Assembly: GCA_030544685.1 (NCBI GenBank) | Contig: CP086683.1 | Coordinates: 992,001 to 1,056,000, forward strand | Length of the DNA stretch: 64,000 nucleotides | Direction of reading: 5' to 3' | DNA from: Pseudomonas sp. B21_DOA | GTDB lineage: Bacteria > Pseudomonadota > Gammaproteobacteria > Pseudomonadales > Pseudomonadaceae | Part shown: positions 19,884 to 29,183 of the stretch, in pieces | Numbering within the stretch: the stretch's first letter is position 1 | How the letters are laid out: every line of letters begins with the position of its first letter | Notes under the pieces: generated by a model | The model's database searches: none | The model's input: the letters and a program-made list of their open reading frames with translations, nothing else | Told to the model about the DNA's origin: nothing | Position numbers and translations under genes: made by a program

Positions 19884-19919
19884 GGTCCTGGCTTCGCGGT
19901 TTGAAGCCCGGACCTTTTT
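19884..19919 (+). terminator. Rho-independent terminator after the citrate transporter
   Basis: Stem ggtcc-t-ggcttc paired with gaagcc-c-ggacc (one internal mismatch, loop gcggttt) is followed by ttttt. It lies 20 bp after the transporter stop and 30 bp before the TerC start. Confidence 0.85.
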
Positions 19920-19949
19920 CGGTTCAACAAATTGCTCAAAGGAATACAC

Positions 19950-20717
19950 ATGGATTGGCTGACCAACCCCGAAATCTGGGTTGCCTTCTTTACCCTGACC
20001 GCCCTGGAAATCGTCCTCGGTATCGATAACATCATCATGATTTCGATCCTGGTCAGCCGCATGCCCAAACACATGCAGCAGCGCACGCGGATCTTCGGTC
20101 TTGGCCTGGCCATGATCACGCGGATCCTGTTGCTGCTGTCGATCACTTGGGTCATGCGCCTCACCGCCGATCTCTTCGAAGTGTTCGGCCAAGGCATTTC
20201 CGGCCGCGACCTGATCCTGTTCTTCGGTGGCCTGTTCCTGCTGTGGAAAAGCTCGCAGGAGATGTACCACGCGCTGGAAGGCGAAGAAGAAGGCGACGAC
20301 GCACCGTCGGGCAAGGGCGGCAACTTCCTCTACACCATCATCCAGATCGCGATCATCGACATCGTGTTCTCGCTGGACTCGGTCATCACCGCTGTCGGCA
20401 TGGTCTCGCACGTTCCGGTCATGGTTGCGGCGATCGTCGTGGCGGTGCTGGTGATGATGCTGGCGTCGGGCAAGATCAGCGAATTCATCGACAAGCACCC
20501 GTCGCTGAAAATGCTCGCGCTGTCGTTCCTGCTGGTGGTCGGTACCGTGCTGATCGCCGAATCGTTCGACGTGCACGTGCCAAAAGGCTACGTCTACTTC
20601 GCCATGGCGTTCTCGCTGGCGGTGGAAGCGATCAACATCAAGATGCGCGGTGCGATCGCCCGCAAGAAGAAGCAGCAGGATCCGGTGAAACTGCGCAAGG
20701 ATGTACCGGGCCAATAA
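19950..20717 (+). CDS. TerC family integral membrane protein
   Basis: A 255-residue membrane protein with seven or more hydrophobic segments. The TerC signatures are clear: LEIVLGIDNIIMISI (residues about 16-31) and IDIVFSLDSVITAVGM (about 136-151), whose acidic residues are proposed to bind metal. The family is linked to tellurite resistance and to manganese export or metal loading of secreted proteins. The ATG at 19950 is preceded by AAAGGA. I see no yybP-ykoY riboswitch motif in the 30-bp gap after the terminator. Confidence 0.92.
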   Translation: MDWLTNPEIWVAFFTLTALEIVLGIDNIIMISILVSRMPKHMQQRTRIFGLGLAMITRILLLLSITWVMRLTADLFEVFGQGISGRDLILFFGGLFLLWKSSQEMYHALEGEEEGDDAPSGKGGNFLYTIIQIAIIDIVFSLDSVITAVGMVSHVPVMVAAIVVAVLVMMLASGKISEFIDKHPSLKMLALSFLLVVGTVLIAESFDVHVPKGYVYFAMAFSLAVEAINIKMRGAIARKKKQQDPVKLRKDVPGQ

Positions 20718-20745
20718 CCCGGTAGTCCAGCAGCGCGCTACATCC

Positions 20746-20835
20746 CTGTGGAGCGAGCCTGCTCGCGAAAGCGGAGTGCCAGTCGACAACAATGTTGACT
20801 GGCACTCCGCTTTCGCGAGCAGGCTCGCTCCACAG
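20746..20835. repeat. REPIN after terC
   Basis: Left REP gagcgagcctgctcgcgaaa and right REP tttcgcgagcaggctcgctc, with inner arms gcggagtgccagtc and gactggcactccgc, form one long hairpin. Confidence 0.88.
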
Positions 20836-21040
20836 TTGTATTGGGCAATAGAGGGAAAGGTGTCGGATACGGTGAGTGAATGAATTTGTTTTGATGACAC
20901 TTTTGTTTCAATCCCCTCTTTAGCTGTGCAATGCTGGCGCCGAGACCGTTAGCCAACTACAGCTTAAGTATCAAAAACGTAGAAACCGCGCGGTGCCGTC
21001 CACTTGCCCCTCTGGGGCGCTGCTACTACAGGGGGTCTGC

Positions 21041-22699
21041 ATGCTCACCCTGCTCAATCTGCTGTCCGCCGTCGCCCTGCTGATCTGGGGCACGCACATC
21101 GTCCGAACCGGCATCCTGCGGGTTTATGGCACCAATCTGCGACATGTCATCGGCCAGAACATGTCGAAGAAATGGCTGGCGTTCATCGCCGGTATTCTCG
21201 TCACCGCCATGGTGCAGAGCAGCAACGCCACGGCGATGCTGGTTACCTCGTTTGTCGGCCAGGGTTTGATGGCGCTGACGCCAGCGCTGGCGACCATGCT
21301 TGGCGCCGACGTCGGCACCGCGTTGATGGCGCGGGTGCTGACGTTTGATTTGTCGTGGCTGTCGCCGCTGCTGATTTTTCTCGGGGTGATTTTCTTTCTG
21401 TCGCGCAAACAGACGCGGCTCGGGCAAATGGGCCGGGTGTCGATCGGCCTGGGGCTGATCATTCTCGCCCTGCAATTGATCGTCGAGGCCGCCGCGCCGA
21501 TTACCCACGCGCAAGGGGTGAAGGTAATTTTTGCCTCGCTGACCGGCGACATCCTCCTCGATGCCCTGGTCGGCGCGCTGTTCGCGATGATTTCCTACTC
21601 CAGCCTCGCCGCCGTGCTGCTCACCGCCACGCTGGCCGGGGCTGCGGTGATCAGCCTGCCGGTGGCGATCGGTCTGGTGATCGGCGCCAACATCGGCAGC
21701 GGCATCCTCGCGTTCATGAGTACCAGCATGCAGAACGCCGCCGGCCGCCAGGTGGCGTTGGGCAGTCTGTTGTACAAGTTGATCGGTTTGCTGCTGATCA
21801 TCCCGGTGCTCGATCCGCTGGTGCACTGGATCGACAGCCTCGATTTCAGTCCGCAGGAAATGGTCATCGGCTTTCACTTGCTCTACAACACCGCGCGCTG
21901 CCTGATCCTGCTGCCGAGCGTCGGGCCGATGGCGCGGCTTTGTGCGTGGCTGCTGCCGGAGCGCCCGGAAGTCAACGGCACCGCCAAACCACGCCATCTC
22001 GACCCGACCGCGCTGGTAACACCGAGCCTGGCGCTGGCCAATGCCGCGCGGGAAACCCTGCGCATGGGCGATCTGCTCGACAACATGCTCGACGCCTCCC
22101 TGGATGTGCTGCGCGGCAAGCAGACCGCCGTCACCCAGGAGATGCGCCGCCTGACCGACGATGTCGAGGCCCTGTACAGCGCGATCAAGCTGTATCTGGC
22201 GCAGATGCCCCGCGAGGATCTCGGCGAGCACGACAGTCGGCGCTGGGCCGAGATCATCGAACTGGCGATCAACCTGAAACTCGCCGCCGACCTGATCGAG
22301 CGCATGCTGCGCAAGATCCAGCAGCAGAAGACTTCGCAGCGCCGTTCGTTTTCCGAAGAAGGCCTGGAAGATCTTGCCGGGCTGCAACAACAACTGATCG
22401 CCAACCTGCGTCTGGGGCTGTCGGTGTTTCTCAGCGGCGACCGCGAGAGCGCCCGGCAGTTGCTGCGGGAGAAACGCCGTTTTCGCGCGCAGGAACGGCG
22501 TCTGGCCCACGCTCACGTCAGCCGCTTGCAACGCAAGATCGTCCAGAGCCTAGAGACCAGTTCGCTGCATCTGGAGTTGATCGCCGACATGAAGCGGCTC
22601 AATTCGCTGTTCTGCAGCAGCGCCTATGTCGTGCTGGAAACCGCGGACACCGGCGCGCTGGCGGTGGATGACATGGCTGACATTACGCATTCACCTTGA
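21041..22699 (+). CDS. Na/Pi cotransporter family protein with PhoU-like tail
   Basis: A 552-residue inner-membrane protein. Two NptA/Na-Pi repeats lie in the first 310 residues, each with the QSSNATAMLVTSF or SYSSLAAVLLTATLAG signature. The C-terminal 220 residues are a helical PhoU-like domain (RMGDLLDNMLDASLDVL and DLIERMLRKIQQQ). This is the layout of YjbB-type phosphate exporters or cotransporters. The start MLTLLNLLSAVALLIWG at 21041 is preceded by GGGGGTCTGC. The region between the REPIN and this gene (20836-21040) shows no clear regulatory motif; I found no Pho box. Confidence 0.9.
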   Translation: MLTLLNLLSAVALLIWGTHIVRTGILRVYGTNLRHVIGQNMSKKWLAFIAGILVTAMVQSSNATAMLVTSFVGQGLMALTPALATMLGADVGTALMARVLTFDLSWLSPLLIFLGVIFFLSRKQTRLGQMGRVSIGLGLIILALQLIVEAAAPITHAQGVKVIFASLTGDILLDALVGALFAMISYSSLAAVLLTATLAGAAVISLPVAIGLVIGANIGSGILAFMSTSMQNAAGRQVALGSLLYKLIGLLLIIPVLDPLVHWIDSLDFSPQEMVIGFHLLYNTARCLILLPSVGPMARLCAWLLPERPEVNGTAKPRHLDPTALVTPSLALANAARETLRMGDLLDNMLDASLDVLRGKQTAVTQEMRRLTDDVEALYSAIKLYLAQMPREDLGEHDSRRWAEIIELAINLKLAADLIERMLRKIQQQKTSQRRSFSEEGLEDLAGLQQQLIANLRLGLSVFLSGDRESARQLLREKRRFRAQERRLAHAHVSRLQRKIVQSLETSSLHLELIADMKRLNSLFCSSAYVVLETADTGALAVDDMADITHSP

Positions 22700-22750
22700 A
22701 CGTCTGGGGCTGGGGTCAGTCAGTTACAGTGGTTCAGCCTTGAGACCGTC

Positions 22751-22823
22751 ATCGCTGGCAAGCCAGCTCCCACAGGGTTTTGTGAGCGCCGCAGATCCTT
22801 GTGGGAGCTGGCTTGCCAGCGAT
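22751..22823. repeat. REP pair between Na/Pi gene and protease gene
   Basis: Arms atcgctggcaagccagctcc and gggagctggcttgccagcga are complementary, a third REP type in this window. Confidence 0.85.
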
Positions 22824-22875
22824 GGAGCCCTGACTGACGACACGGATCTCCAAATCAGCCGTATGGAAGCCTGTT

Positions 22876-24269
22876 ATGCGTTGCCTGTTGTTCGCCTGTC
22901 TGTTGCTCGGTTCCCTGCCCGCCTTCGCCCTGGATCGCTTTCAGGTCGAAGGCTATGCGCTGCCCAACGGTTTGCAGCTGATGCTCAAGCCCGGCACCGA
23001 GCGTGGGCATGTGGCGATCCGGTTGGTGGTCGGCGTTGGTCTCGATGACTTTGACTGCAACGAAAAAGAGCTGCCGCATTTGCTCGAACACCTGCTGTTC
23101 AGCGGTATCGACGCCACTGGCGAAGGCGGTCTGGAAGAGCGCATGCAGGCGCTCGGCGGTGACTGGAATGCGTTCACCAGCAATGCCGACACCACTTTTG
23201 TCATCGAAGCCCCGGCAAAAAACCAGCGCAAGGTGCTCGACCTGCTGCTCGCGCTGTTGACCCAGACACGCATCGACGACAACGCAATCAACGCCGCCAA
23301 ACGGGTGGTCGAGCGGGAAGACGGCGGGCATTACACCAAACTCCAGCGTTTCCTCGACCGTCAGGACCTCGGTCATACCGCGAGCAGTCAACTGGCTGTC
23401 GAACTGGGACTGAAGTGCCCGCAGCGCGCCGAAGTCGGCCATCTCACCCAAGAGCAATTGGAGAAGGTACGCAAGGCCTGGTACGCGCCGAACAACATGA
23501 CCCTGATCGTCGTCGGCGAACTCGACAAACTGCTGCCGGCCTATCTCGAGCGCACCTGGGGTGAGCTGGAGCCGGTCGAGCCCACCGAACACCGGGCGCT
23601 GCCGGACATCCGCACCAGCGCCGCCCATGAGCGCACCCTCACCCGTGGCTTTATCGGCGACAGCGCCAAGCTGCACTGGCTGGTGCCGGAACCGGTGCTC
23701 GACGATCAGTACGACCAGACGTTCGACATTCTCAAGGATTATCTCGACTGGGCACTGTACCGGCAGATTCGTCTCAACCATGGCTTGTCGTACGGGCCGT
23801 GGGCCGAGCGTGAAGTGTTCGGCGGTGTCGGCTTCATGAGCCTCAACGCCGACCTGGATCGCGATGACGTCGACGAAGCCATTCAAGTGCTGGAAGACCT
23901 CAAGGCCGACCTGCTGAAAAACGGCCTCGACCCGAGCACCTTCGCCCGCATCAAACAAGCCGCCATCGCCCACCAGGCCTGGGCCGTGCAGGGCAACAGC
24001 GCACTGGCGGACTATTACTGGAGCGCGCTGGCCGACTATCAGGATGGCCGCTTTGCTAATCCCGCGCGGGAGTTGCAGGGGTGACGCTGGAAGCGGCGAA
24101 CAAGGCGATGCGCGAGCTGCTGTTACAGCCGGGGTATATCAGGATCGAGAAACCGTTGATCAGTGATGATCAGGTGTTGTGGCTGGTCGCGGGTGGTGTC
24201 GGGGTGTTGCTGCTGATCGTGATCGGCTGGCGCCTGCATCGCCGCCACAAAATTGCTGGAAGCCATTAA
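22876..24269 (+). CDS. M16 family zinc metalloprotease with C-terminal membrane anchor, frame broken by one base
   Basis: A secreted or periplasm-facing pitrilysin-like peptidase: signal peptide (MRCLLFACLLLGSLPAFA), the inverted zinc motif HLLEH near residue 70 with the third ligand in VVERED near 150, and a second inactive M16 lobe. The frame as given stops at 24084 after ELQG (402 aa). The next frame starts at once with VTLEAANKAM and runs to 24269, adding a transmembrane helix (VLWLVAGGVGVLLLIVIGW). One extra G in the run ending at 24081 joins both into 464 residues. GTGA overlap could mimic coupled genes, but the sequence reads as one protein. Confidence 0.85.
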
Positions 24270-24286
24270 TCCTGTGAGTGAGCACT

Positions 24287-24420
24287 TGTGGCGAGGGGAT
24301 TTATCCCCGATGGGCTGCGCAGCAGCCCCAATAAGGGCAGCTCGGTAGATCCAGACAAAATTCGCTCGCAGGATCTACGACGGCTGCGCCGCCGATCGGG
24401 GATAAATCCCCTCGCCACAG
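24287..24420. repeat. REPIN between protease gene and DUF5924 gene
   Basis: Outer arms tgtggcgaggggatttatcc and its complement, with inner gggctgcgcagcagcccc and ggctgcgccgcc. Same family as 13013-13144. Confidence 0.85.
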
Positions 24421-24477
24421 GGGGCATGCGGCGTTAACCTTTCCGGGATTGTCCCCATATCGTCGTGAACCGCCAAA

Positions 24478-25505
24478 ATGCCAAAACTGACCCTCCTTAT
24501 CCAGCGCCTTCTCGAGCTGATGAAGCGCTACCCCGGGTTGATCGCGGCGGGTGGTTTCATTTCCGGGGTCGGCAGTTTCATCCTCGTCGATCGCCAACAG
24601 GGGCTGGCGAGCTGGATCACGGTGATCATGCTGCTCAGCTGGATCTGGCTGATGCTGGAAAACACCCTGACCGGACTGTTCACGCGGATCTTCAAGCGCG
24701 AGATTCCCCAGCCGCTGCTGCGCTACGCGACGCAGATGATCCATCAGGAAAGCCTGTTCTTCGTCCTGCCGTTCTTCTTCATCACCACGACCTGGAACAG
24801 CGGCCAGTTGATTTTCACCGGGCTGCTGGGCATTGCCGCCCTGATCTCCATTGTCGATCCGCTGTACTACAAATGGCTGGCGCCACGACGCTGGGCGTTT
24901 CTCGCGCTGCACACCCTGACCCTCTTCGCAGCCCTGCTCACCGCGCTGCCGGTGATCATGCACCTGACCACCGCGCAGAGTTTCAAATGGGCGCTGGGAA
25001 TTGCCGTACTGCTGTCGTTCCCGAGCCTGGCGTCGATCTTCCCGATCCGCACGGTGCGCAATGCCCTGGCGATTCTGTTCATCACAGTCGGCATCGGCGG
25101 CGTCGGTTGGGCGCTGCGTTCGTGGGTGCCGCCGGCAACGCTGTGGATGACCGACGTGGCGATCAGCACGCAGCTGCAGGATCGCACCCCGGCGCCAGCC
25201 TCGATACCGTCAGCGCCGAGCAGATCCGCGCAGGCGGGCTCTACGCCTACACCGCGATCAACGCGCCGCGCGGCCTCGACGAGCGGATTTATCATGTGTG
25301 GACTTTCAACGGCAAAGAAGTCGACCGCATCGCCCTCGACATCCATGGCGGGCGCAAGGAAGGCTACCGGGCGTGGACGCACAAACAGAATTTCCCGGGT
25401 AACCCGGCGGGCAAATGGCAGGTGCGGGTGCTGACCGAGGACGGGCAGTTGATCGGCGTGTTGCGTTTCGCAATTACGGACAGCACACCGGCCAAAGAAA
25501 AGTAA
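24478..25505 (+). CDS. DUF5924/DUF2914 membrane protein, frame broken by one base
   Basis: The N-terminal 235 residues have about seven hydrophobic segments (DUF5924 type). The C-terminal 100 residues form a soluble DUF2914 domain with GLYAYTAINAPRGLDERIYHVW and GKWQVRVLTEDGQLIGVLRF. These two parts lie in different frames: at 25187-25192 the sequence reads CCCCGG where one more G is needed. With it the linker reads DRTPGASLDTVSAEQIRAG and the protein has 342 residues. Without it the membrane frame runs to 25434 with a low-complexity tail. No function is assigned to the family. Confidence 0.82.
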
Positions 25506-25559
25506 TCCGGTTCGTGCTATTACGTAGGCTCTCGTAACGGCCGTACAAGCACGGAGCTT

Positions 25560-26707
25560 ATGACCAGCAGCCCAACCCCGGCAGTGCCCACCTGGACACC
25601 GCGTTCAGCCCTGCCCGCCTGCGCGTCAGCGGCGACTGGACGCTCGCCCACTACACCGCGCTCAAGCACCTGAGCGAAAAGCTCCGCGGCCAGTATGACG
25701 CCAACACTTCCATCGATCTGAACGGCCTCGGTGCCCTCGACACCGCCGGCGCCTCGTTGCTGGTCGAGCTGCTCGGTTCCGAGCGCTTGGGCAAAACCGC
25801 CGAACACCCCGATTGCACCCTTTCAACTGCCGACCGCGCCTTGCTGCAAACCGTGTACTGCTCGCTGAGTGATTTCTGCGTGCCGATCAAGGAGCCGGAA
25901 ATCAGCGTCAGCGTGCAACTGCTGACGCGCATTGGCCGCGCGGTGGACAAGGTCTGGACCGACACGCTGCAACTGCTCGGCTTCGTCGGCCTGATCCTTG
26001 AAGTCATCGCCCGTGGGCTGTTGCGGCCCAAGCGCTGGCGCATCACGCCGATGATCGCGCACATCGAGCAGACCGGCCTCGACGCCGCGCCGATCGTGGC
26101 CCTGCTGACGTTTCTGGTGGGCGCGGTGGTGGCGTTTCTCGGCGCCACAGTGCTGGCCAGTTTCGGCGCGACGATTTTCACCGTGGACCTGGTCGGCTTC
26201 TCGTTCCTGCGCGAATTCGGCGTGCTGCTCACGGCGATCCTGATGGCCGGGCGCACCGCCAGTGCGTTTACCGCACAGATCGGCTCGATGAAGGCCAACG
26301 AAGAAATCGACGCGATCCGTACTCTCGGTCTCGACCCGATCGAATTGCTGGTGGTGCCGCGCGTGCTGGCGCTGCTGGTGGCGCTGCCGATGCTGACGTT
26401 TCTGGCGATGCTTTCGGGGATTGTCGGCGGCGGCGTGGTCTGCGCAGTGTCGCTGGACATCTCGCCGGCGATGTTCCTCTCGCTGCTGCAATCGGACATC
26501 GGCATTCAGCATTTTCTGGTCGGGCTGGTGAAGGCGCCGATCTTCGCCTTCCTGATCGCGGCGATTGGTTGCCTGGAAGGCTTCAAGGTCAGCGGCAGCG
26601 CCGAATCGGTCGGCGCGCACACCACCTCCAGCGTGGTGCAGTCGATTTTCGTGGTGATCGTGCTCGATGCGGTGGCCGCGCTGTTTTTCATGGAGATGGG
26701 CTGGTGA
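25560..26707 (+). CDS. MlaE-type ABC lipid transporter permease with N-terminal STAS domain, start out of frame
   Basis: This is the permease of an MCE/Mla-type phospholipid transport system. The fused N-terminal STAS-like domain (LRVSGDWTLAHYTAL, IDLNGLGALDTAGASLLVEL) plays the part of MlaB. The permease domain (about residues 150-380) has the MlaE signatures GRTASAFTAQIGSMKANEEIDAIRTLG in two steps and GCLEGFKVSG. The natural ATG at 25560 (GGAG upstream) is out of frame because the CCC at 25571-25573 lacks one C; with it the protein reads MTSSPNPGSAHLDTA and has 382 residues. The open frame otherwise has only a TTG at 25757 as start. Confidence 0.87.
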
Positions 26708-27507
26708 GTCGTCTACCCCGCGCGCCCTCGGAGGCGGTGATCGAAGTCCGTGGCCTGTGCAATCGCTTCGGCCCGCAGAGCGTGCACGAGAACCTTGATC
26801 TGGACGTGTACAAAGGCGAAATTCTCGCCGTGGTCGGTGGCTCCGGTACCGGTAAATCGGTGCTGCTGCGCAGCATCGTCGGGCTGAATCGGCCCAGCGA
26901 AGGCATGGTCAAGGTCTTCGGCCAGAACCTGCCGAATCTGCCCGAGCATGAACGCTCATTGATCGAAAGGCGCTTTGGTGTGTTGTTCCAGAAAGGCGCG
27001 CTGTTTTCCTCGCTGACCGTGACCGAGAATGTCGCCCTGCCCCTTATCGAACACGCCGGCCTCAGCCGTCACGACGCCGAGCACCTGGCGGCGGTGAAGC
27101 TGGCGCTGGCCGGGCTGCCGTTGTCGGCGGCGGACAAATACCCGGCGTCGCTGTCCGGCGGCATGATCAAGCGTGCGGCGCTGGCGCGGGCCCTGGCGCT
27201 GGATCCGGACATTCTGTTTCTCGACGAACCCACCGCCGGCCTTGATCCGATTGGCGCGGCGCAGTTCGATCAATTGATCCTGACCCTGCGTGATGCGTTG
27301 GGTCTGAGCGTGTTTCTGGTGACCCACGACCTCGACACGCTGTACACCATCACCGATCGCGTGGCGGTGCTGGCGCAGAAGAAAGTGCTGGTCGCCGGCC
27401 CTATCGACGACGTCTCGGAAACCGACGACGCGTGGATTCACGAATACTTCCACGGCCCGCGCGGCCGCTCGGCGCTGGACGCCGCCAAATTGCTCAACGA
27501 GGTCTGA
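26704..27507 (+). CDS. MlaF-type ABC transporter ATP-binding protein
   Basis: The ATPase of the MCE lipid transporter, 267 residues. Walker A is GGSGTGKSV, the Q-loop lies in FGVLFQKGALFSSLTV, the signature is LSGGMIKRAALARA, and Walker B is DILFLDEPTAGLDP with the switch THDLDT. The start is GTG at 26704, overlapping the permease stop (GTGA), which indicates translational coupling. The wider open frame upstream is inside the permease gene and is not used. Confidence 0.93.
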   Translation: MSRLPRAPSEAVIEVRGLCNRFGPQSVHENLDLDVYKGEILAVVGGSGTGKSVLLRSIVGLNRPSEGMVKVFGQNLPNLPEHERSLIERRFGVLFQKGALFSSLTVTENVALPLIEHAGLSRHDAEHLAAVKLALAGLPLSAADKYPASLSGGMIKRAALARALALDPDILFLDEPTAGLDPIGAAQFDQLILTLRDALGLSVFLVTHDLDTLYTITDRVAVLAQKKVLVAGPIDDVSETDDAWIHEYFHGPRGRSALDAAKLLNEV

Positions 27508-27508
27508 T

Positions 27509-28447
27509 ATGGAAACCCGAGCCCATCATGTGTTGATCGGCCTGTTCACGGTGATCGTCGTAGCCGGCGCCCTGCTCTTCGGCCTGTTTTTGGCCAAATC
27601 GAGCGTCGACACCGAGTTCAAGGATTACGAAGTGGTGTTCAACGAGGCGGTCAGCGGTCTGTCCAAGGGCAGCTCGGTGCAGTACAGCGGGATCAAGGTC
27701 GGTGACGTGGTCAGCCTGCGCCTCGACCCGCAGGACCCGCGCCGGGTGCTGGCGCGGATTCGTCTGGCGGGCGACACGCCGGTCAAGGAAGACACCCAGG
27801 CCAAACTGGCGCTGACCGGCATCACCGGCACCTCGATCATCCAGCTCAGCGGCGGCACACCCGAGAGCCCAAAACTGCGCGGGCATGACGGCAAGCTGCC
27901 AACTCTGGTCGCCTCGCCCTCGCCTATTTCCCGCCTGCTCAACGACAGCAGCGACTTGATGACCGGCATCAGCGCCCTGCTGCAAAACGCCAACCACATG
28001 TTCTCCGCGGAAAACGTCGAGCGTGTGAGCAAGACCCTTGCCCATCTGGAACAGACCACCGGCACCATCAACGACCAGCGCGGCGACATCAAACAAGCCA
28101 TGCAGCAACTGGCGACCGTCGGCAAACAGGCCGGCAGCATGCTCGAGCAGACCTCACTGTTGATGCGCAACGCCAACGGCCTGCTTAACGATCAGGGCAA
28201 GCAGGCCTTGGGCAGTGCCGAACAGGCGATGAAGTCGCTGGAGCAAAGCAGCGTGACCATCAACGGCTTGCTCAGTAAAAACCAGAATTCGCTGGATAAC
28301 GGCATGCAGGGCCTCAACGGCCTGGCCCCGGCGATTCGCGAACTGCGCGAGACGCTGACCTCGCTGCGCGCCATTTCCCAACGGCTTGAGGCCAACCCCA
28401 GCGGCTACCTGCTGGGCAGCGACAAGAACAAGGAATTCACCCCATGA
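27509..28447 (+). CDS. MCE/MlaD family lipid-binding protein
   Basis: A 312-residue periplasmic protein anchored by one N-terminal helix (HHVLIGLFTVIVVAGALLFGLFLA). The MCE domain follows (residues about 40-118; SGLSKGSSVQYSGIKVGDVVSLRLDP). The long C-terminal part is alpha-helical and polar, as in MCE proteins that form a tunnel or needle between membranes. It follows the ATPase gene by one base and precedes the lipoprotein gene with an ATGA overlap. Confidence 0.92.
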   Translation: METRAHHVLIGLFTVIVVAGALLFGLFLAKSSVDTEFKDYEVVFNEAVSGLSKGSSVQYSGIKVGDVVSLRLDPQDPRRVLARIRLAGDTPVKEDTQAKLALTGITGTSIIQLSGGTPESPKLRGHDGKLPTLVASPSPISRLLNDSSDLMTGISALLQNANHMFSAENVERVSKTLAHLEQTTGTINDQRGDIKQAMQQLATVGKQAGSMLEQTSLLMRNANGLLNDQGKQALGSAEQAMKSLEQSSVTINGLLSKNQNSLDNGMQGLNGLAPAIRELRETLTSLRAISQRLEANPSGYLLGSDKNKEFTP

Positions 28448-29070
28448 AGTTGACTCGAATCGCCCTGCTCGGCGCTGGCCTGACCCTGATCGGCGCGTGC
28501 TCGATCTTGCCCAAGTCGGAACCTTCGGACGTCTACCGCCTGCCCGCCGCGCAAGCGCCCGCCTCGGCCAGCCCGGCGGCGACGCAGTCGTGGTCGCTGC
28601 GCTTGAATAAATTGCAGGCCAGCGAAGCACTGAACCGGCCGAGCATTGCCGTTATCCCGCAGGGCGATGTGATCAGCAGCTACAAGGGCTCGCGCTGGAG
28701 CGATCCGGCGCCGGTACTGCTGCGCAATCGCCTGCTCGATGGATTCCAGCGTGACGGCAGAGTGACGCTCCTGAGCACCGACGACAGCAACTTCCAGGCG
28801 GATCTGGAGCTGGGCGGCAGTTTGCAGGCGTTTCAGACCGAATATCAGGGCACCCAGGCCGGCGTCGTGGTGCGGGTCGATGCGTTGCTGGTGCGTGGTT
28901 ACGACCAGCGCATCCTCGCCAGCCGCCGTTTTGAAGAGCGCCAGCCGTTGAATGATGTGCAGGTGCCAGCGGTGGTTGCCGGGTTTGGCCTGGCCAGTGA
29001 TCGCCTCACGGCCAAGGTTGTGGCTTGGGCCGTGGAGCAAGGCCAGAAACTGGCCCCGCAACCGCGCTGA
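28444..29070 (+). CDS. ABC-type transport auxiliary lipoprotein (PqiC/LetAB-like)
   Basis: A 208-residue outer-membrane lipoprotein with lipobox LIGAC, so the mature protein starts at the cysteine near residue 19. The rest matches the ABC_trans_aux/PqiC fold (SWSLRLNKLQASEALNRPSI, SRWSDPAPVLLRNRLLDGF, EERQPLNDVQVPAVVAGFG). It probably forms the outer-membrane end of the MCE lipid pathway. Together with the three genes before it, it makes a full MlaEFD-lipoprotein operon. Start overlaps the mlaD stop. Confidence 0.9.
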   Translation: MKLTRIALLGAGLTLIGACSILPKSEPSDVYRLPAAQAPASASPAATQSWSLRLNKLQASEALNRPSIAVIPQGDVISSYKGSRWSDPAPVLLRNRLLDGFQRDGRVTLLSTDDSNFQADLELGGSLQAFQTEYQGTQAGVVVRVDALLVRGYDQRILASRRFEERQPLNDVQVPAVVAGFGLASDRLTAKVVAWAVEQGQKLAPQPR

Positions 29071-29084
29071 CACACCACAACTCC

Positions 29085-29172
29085 TGTGGGAGCGAGCCTG
29101 CTCGCGAAAGCGGTGTATCAGTCACTTAAGCGTTGACTGACACTCCGTCTTCGCGAGCAGGCTCGCTCCACA
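29085..29172. repeat. REPIN after the MCE operon
   Basis: Left REP gagcgagcctgctcgcgaaa and right REP cttcgcgagcaggctcgctc around tcagtcactt and ttgactgaca. It lies between convergent genes. Confidence 0.88.
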
Positions 29173-29183
29173 TGGAATTTTGC

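Noticed and set aside
19861..19949. Possible manganese (yybP-ykoY) riboswitch before terC
   Set aside because: The gap is only 86 bp, is filled by a clear rho-independent terminator, and lacks the conserved riboswitch core.
21026..22531. 501-codon minus-strand frame opposite the Na/Pi cotransporter
   Set aside because: Gln/Arg/His-rich composition typical of antisense to membrane proteins; no start signal.
24081..24269. A separate 62-residue membrane protein gene after the M16 protease
   Set aside because: Sequence continues the protease without a gap and one base in a G-run joins them; treated as the protease C-terminus.
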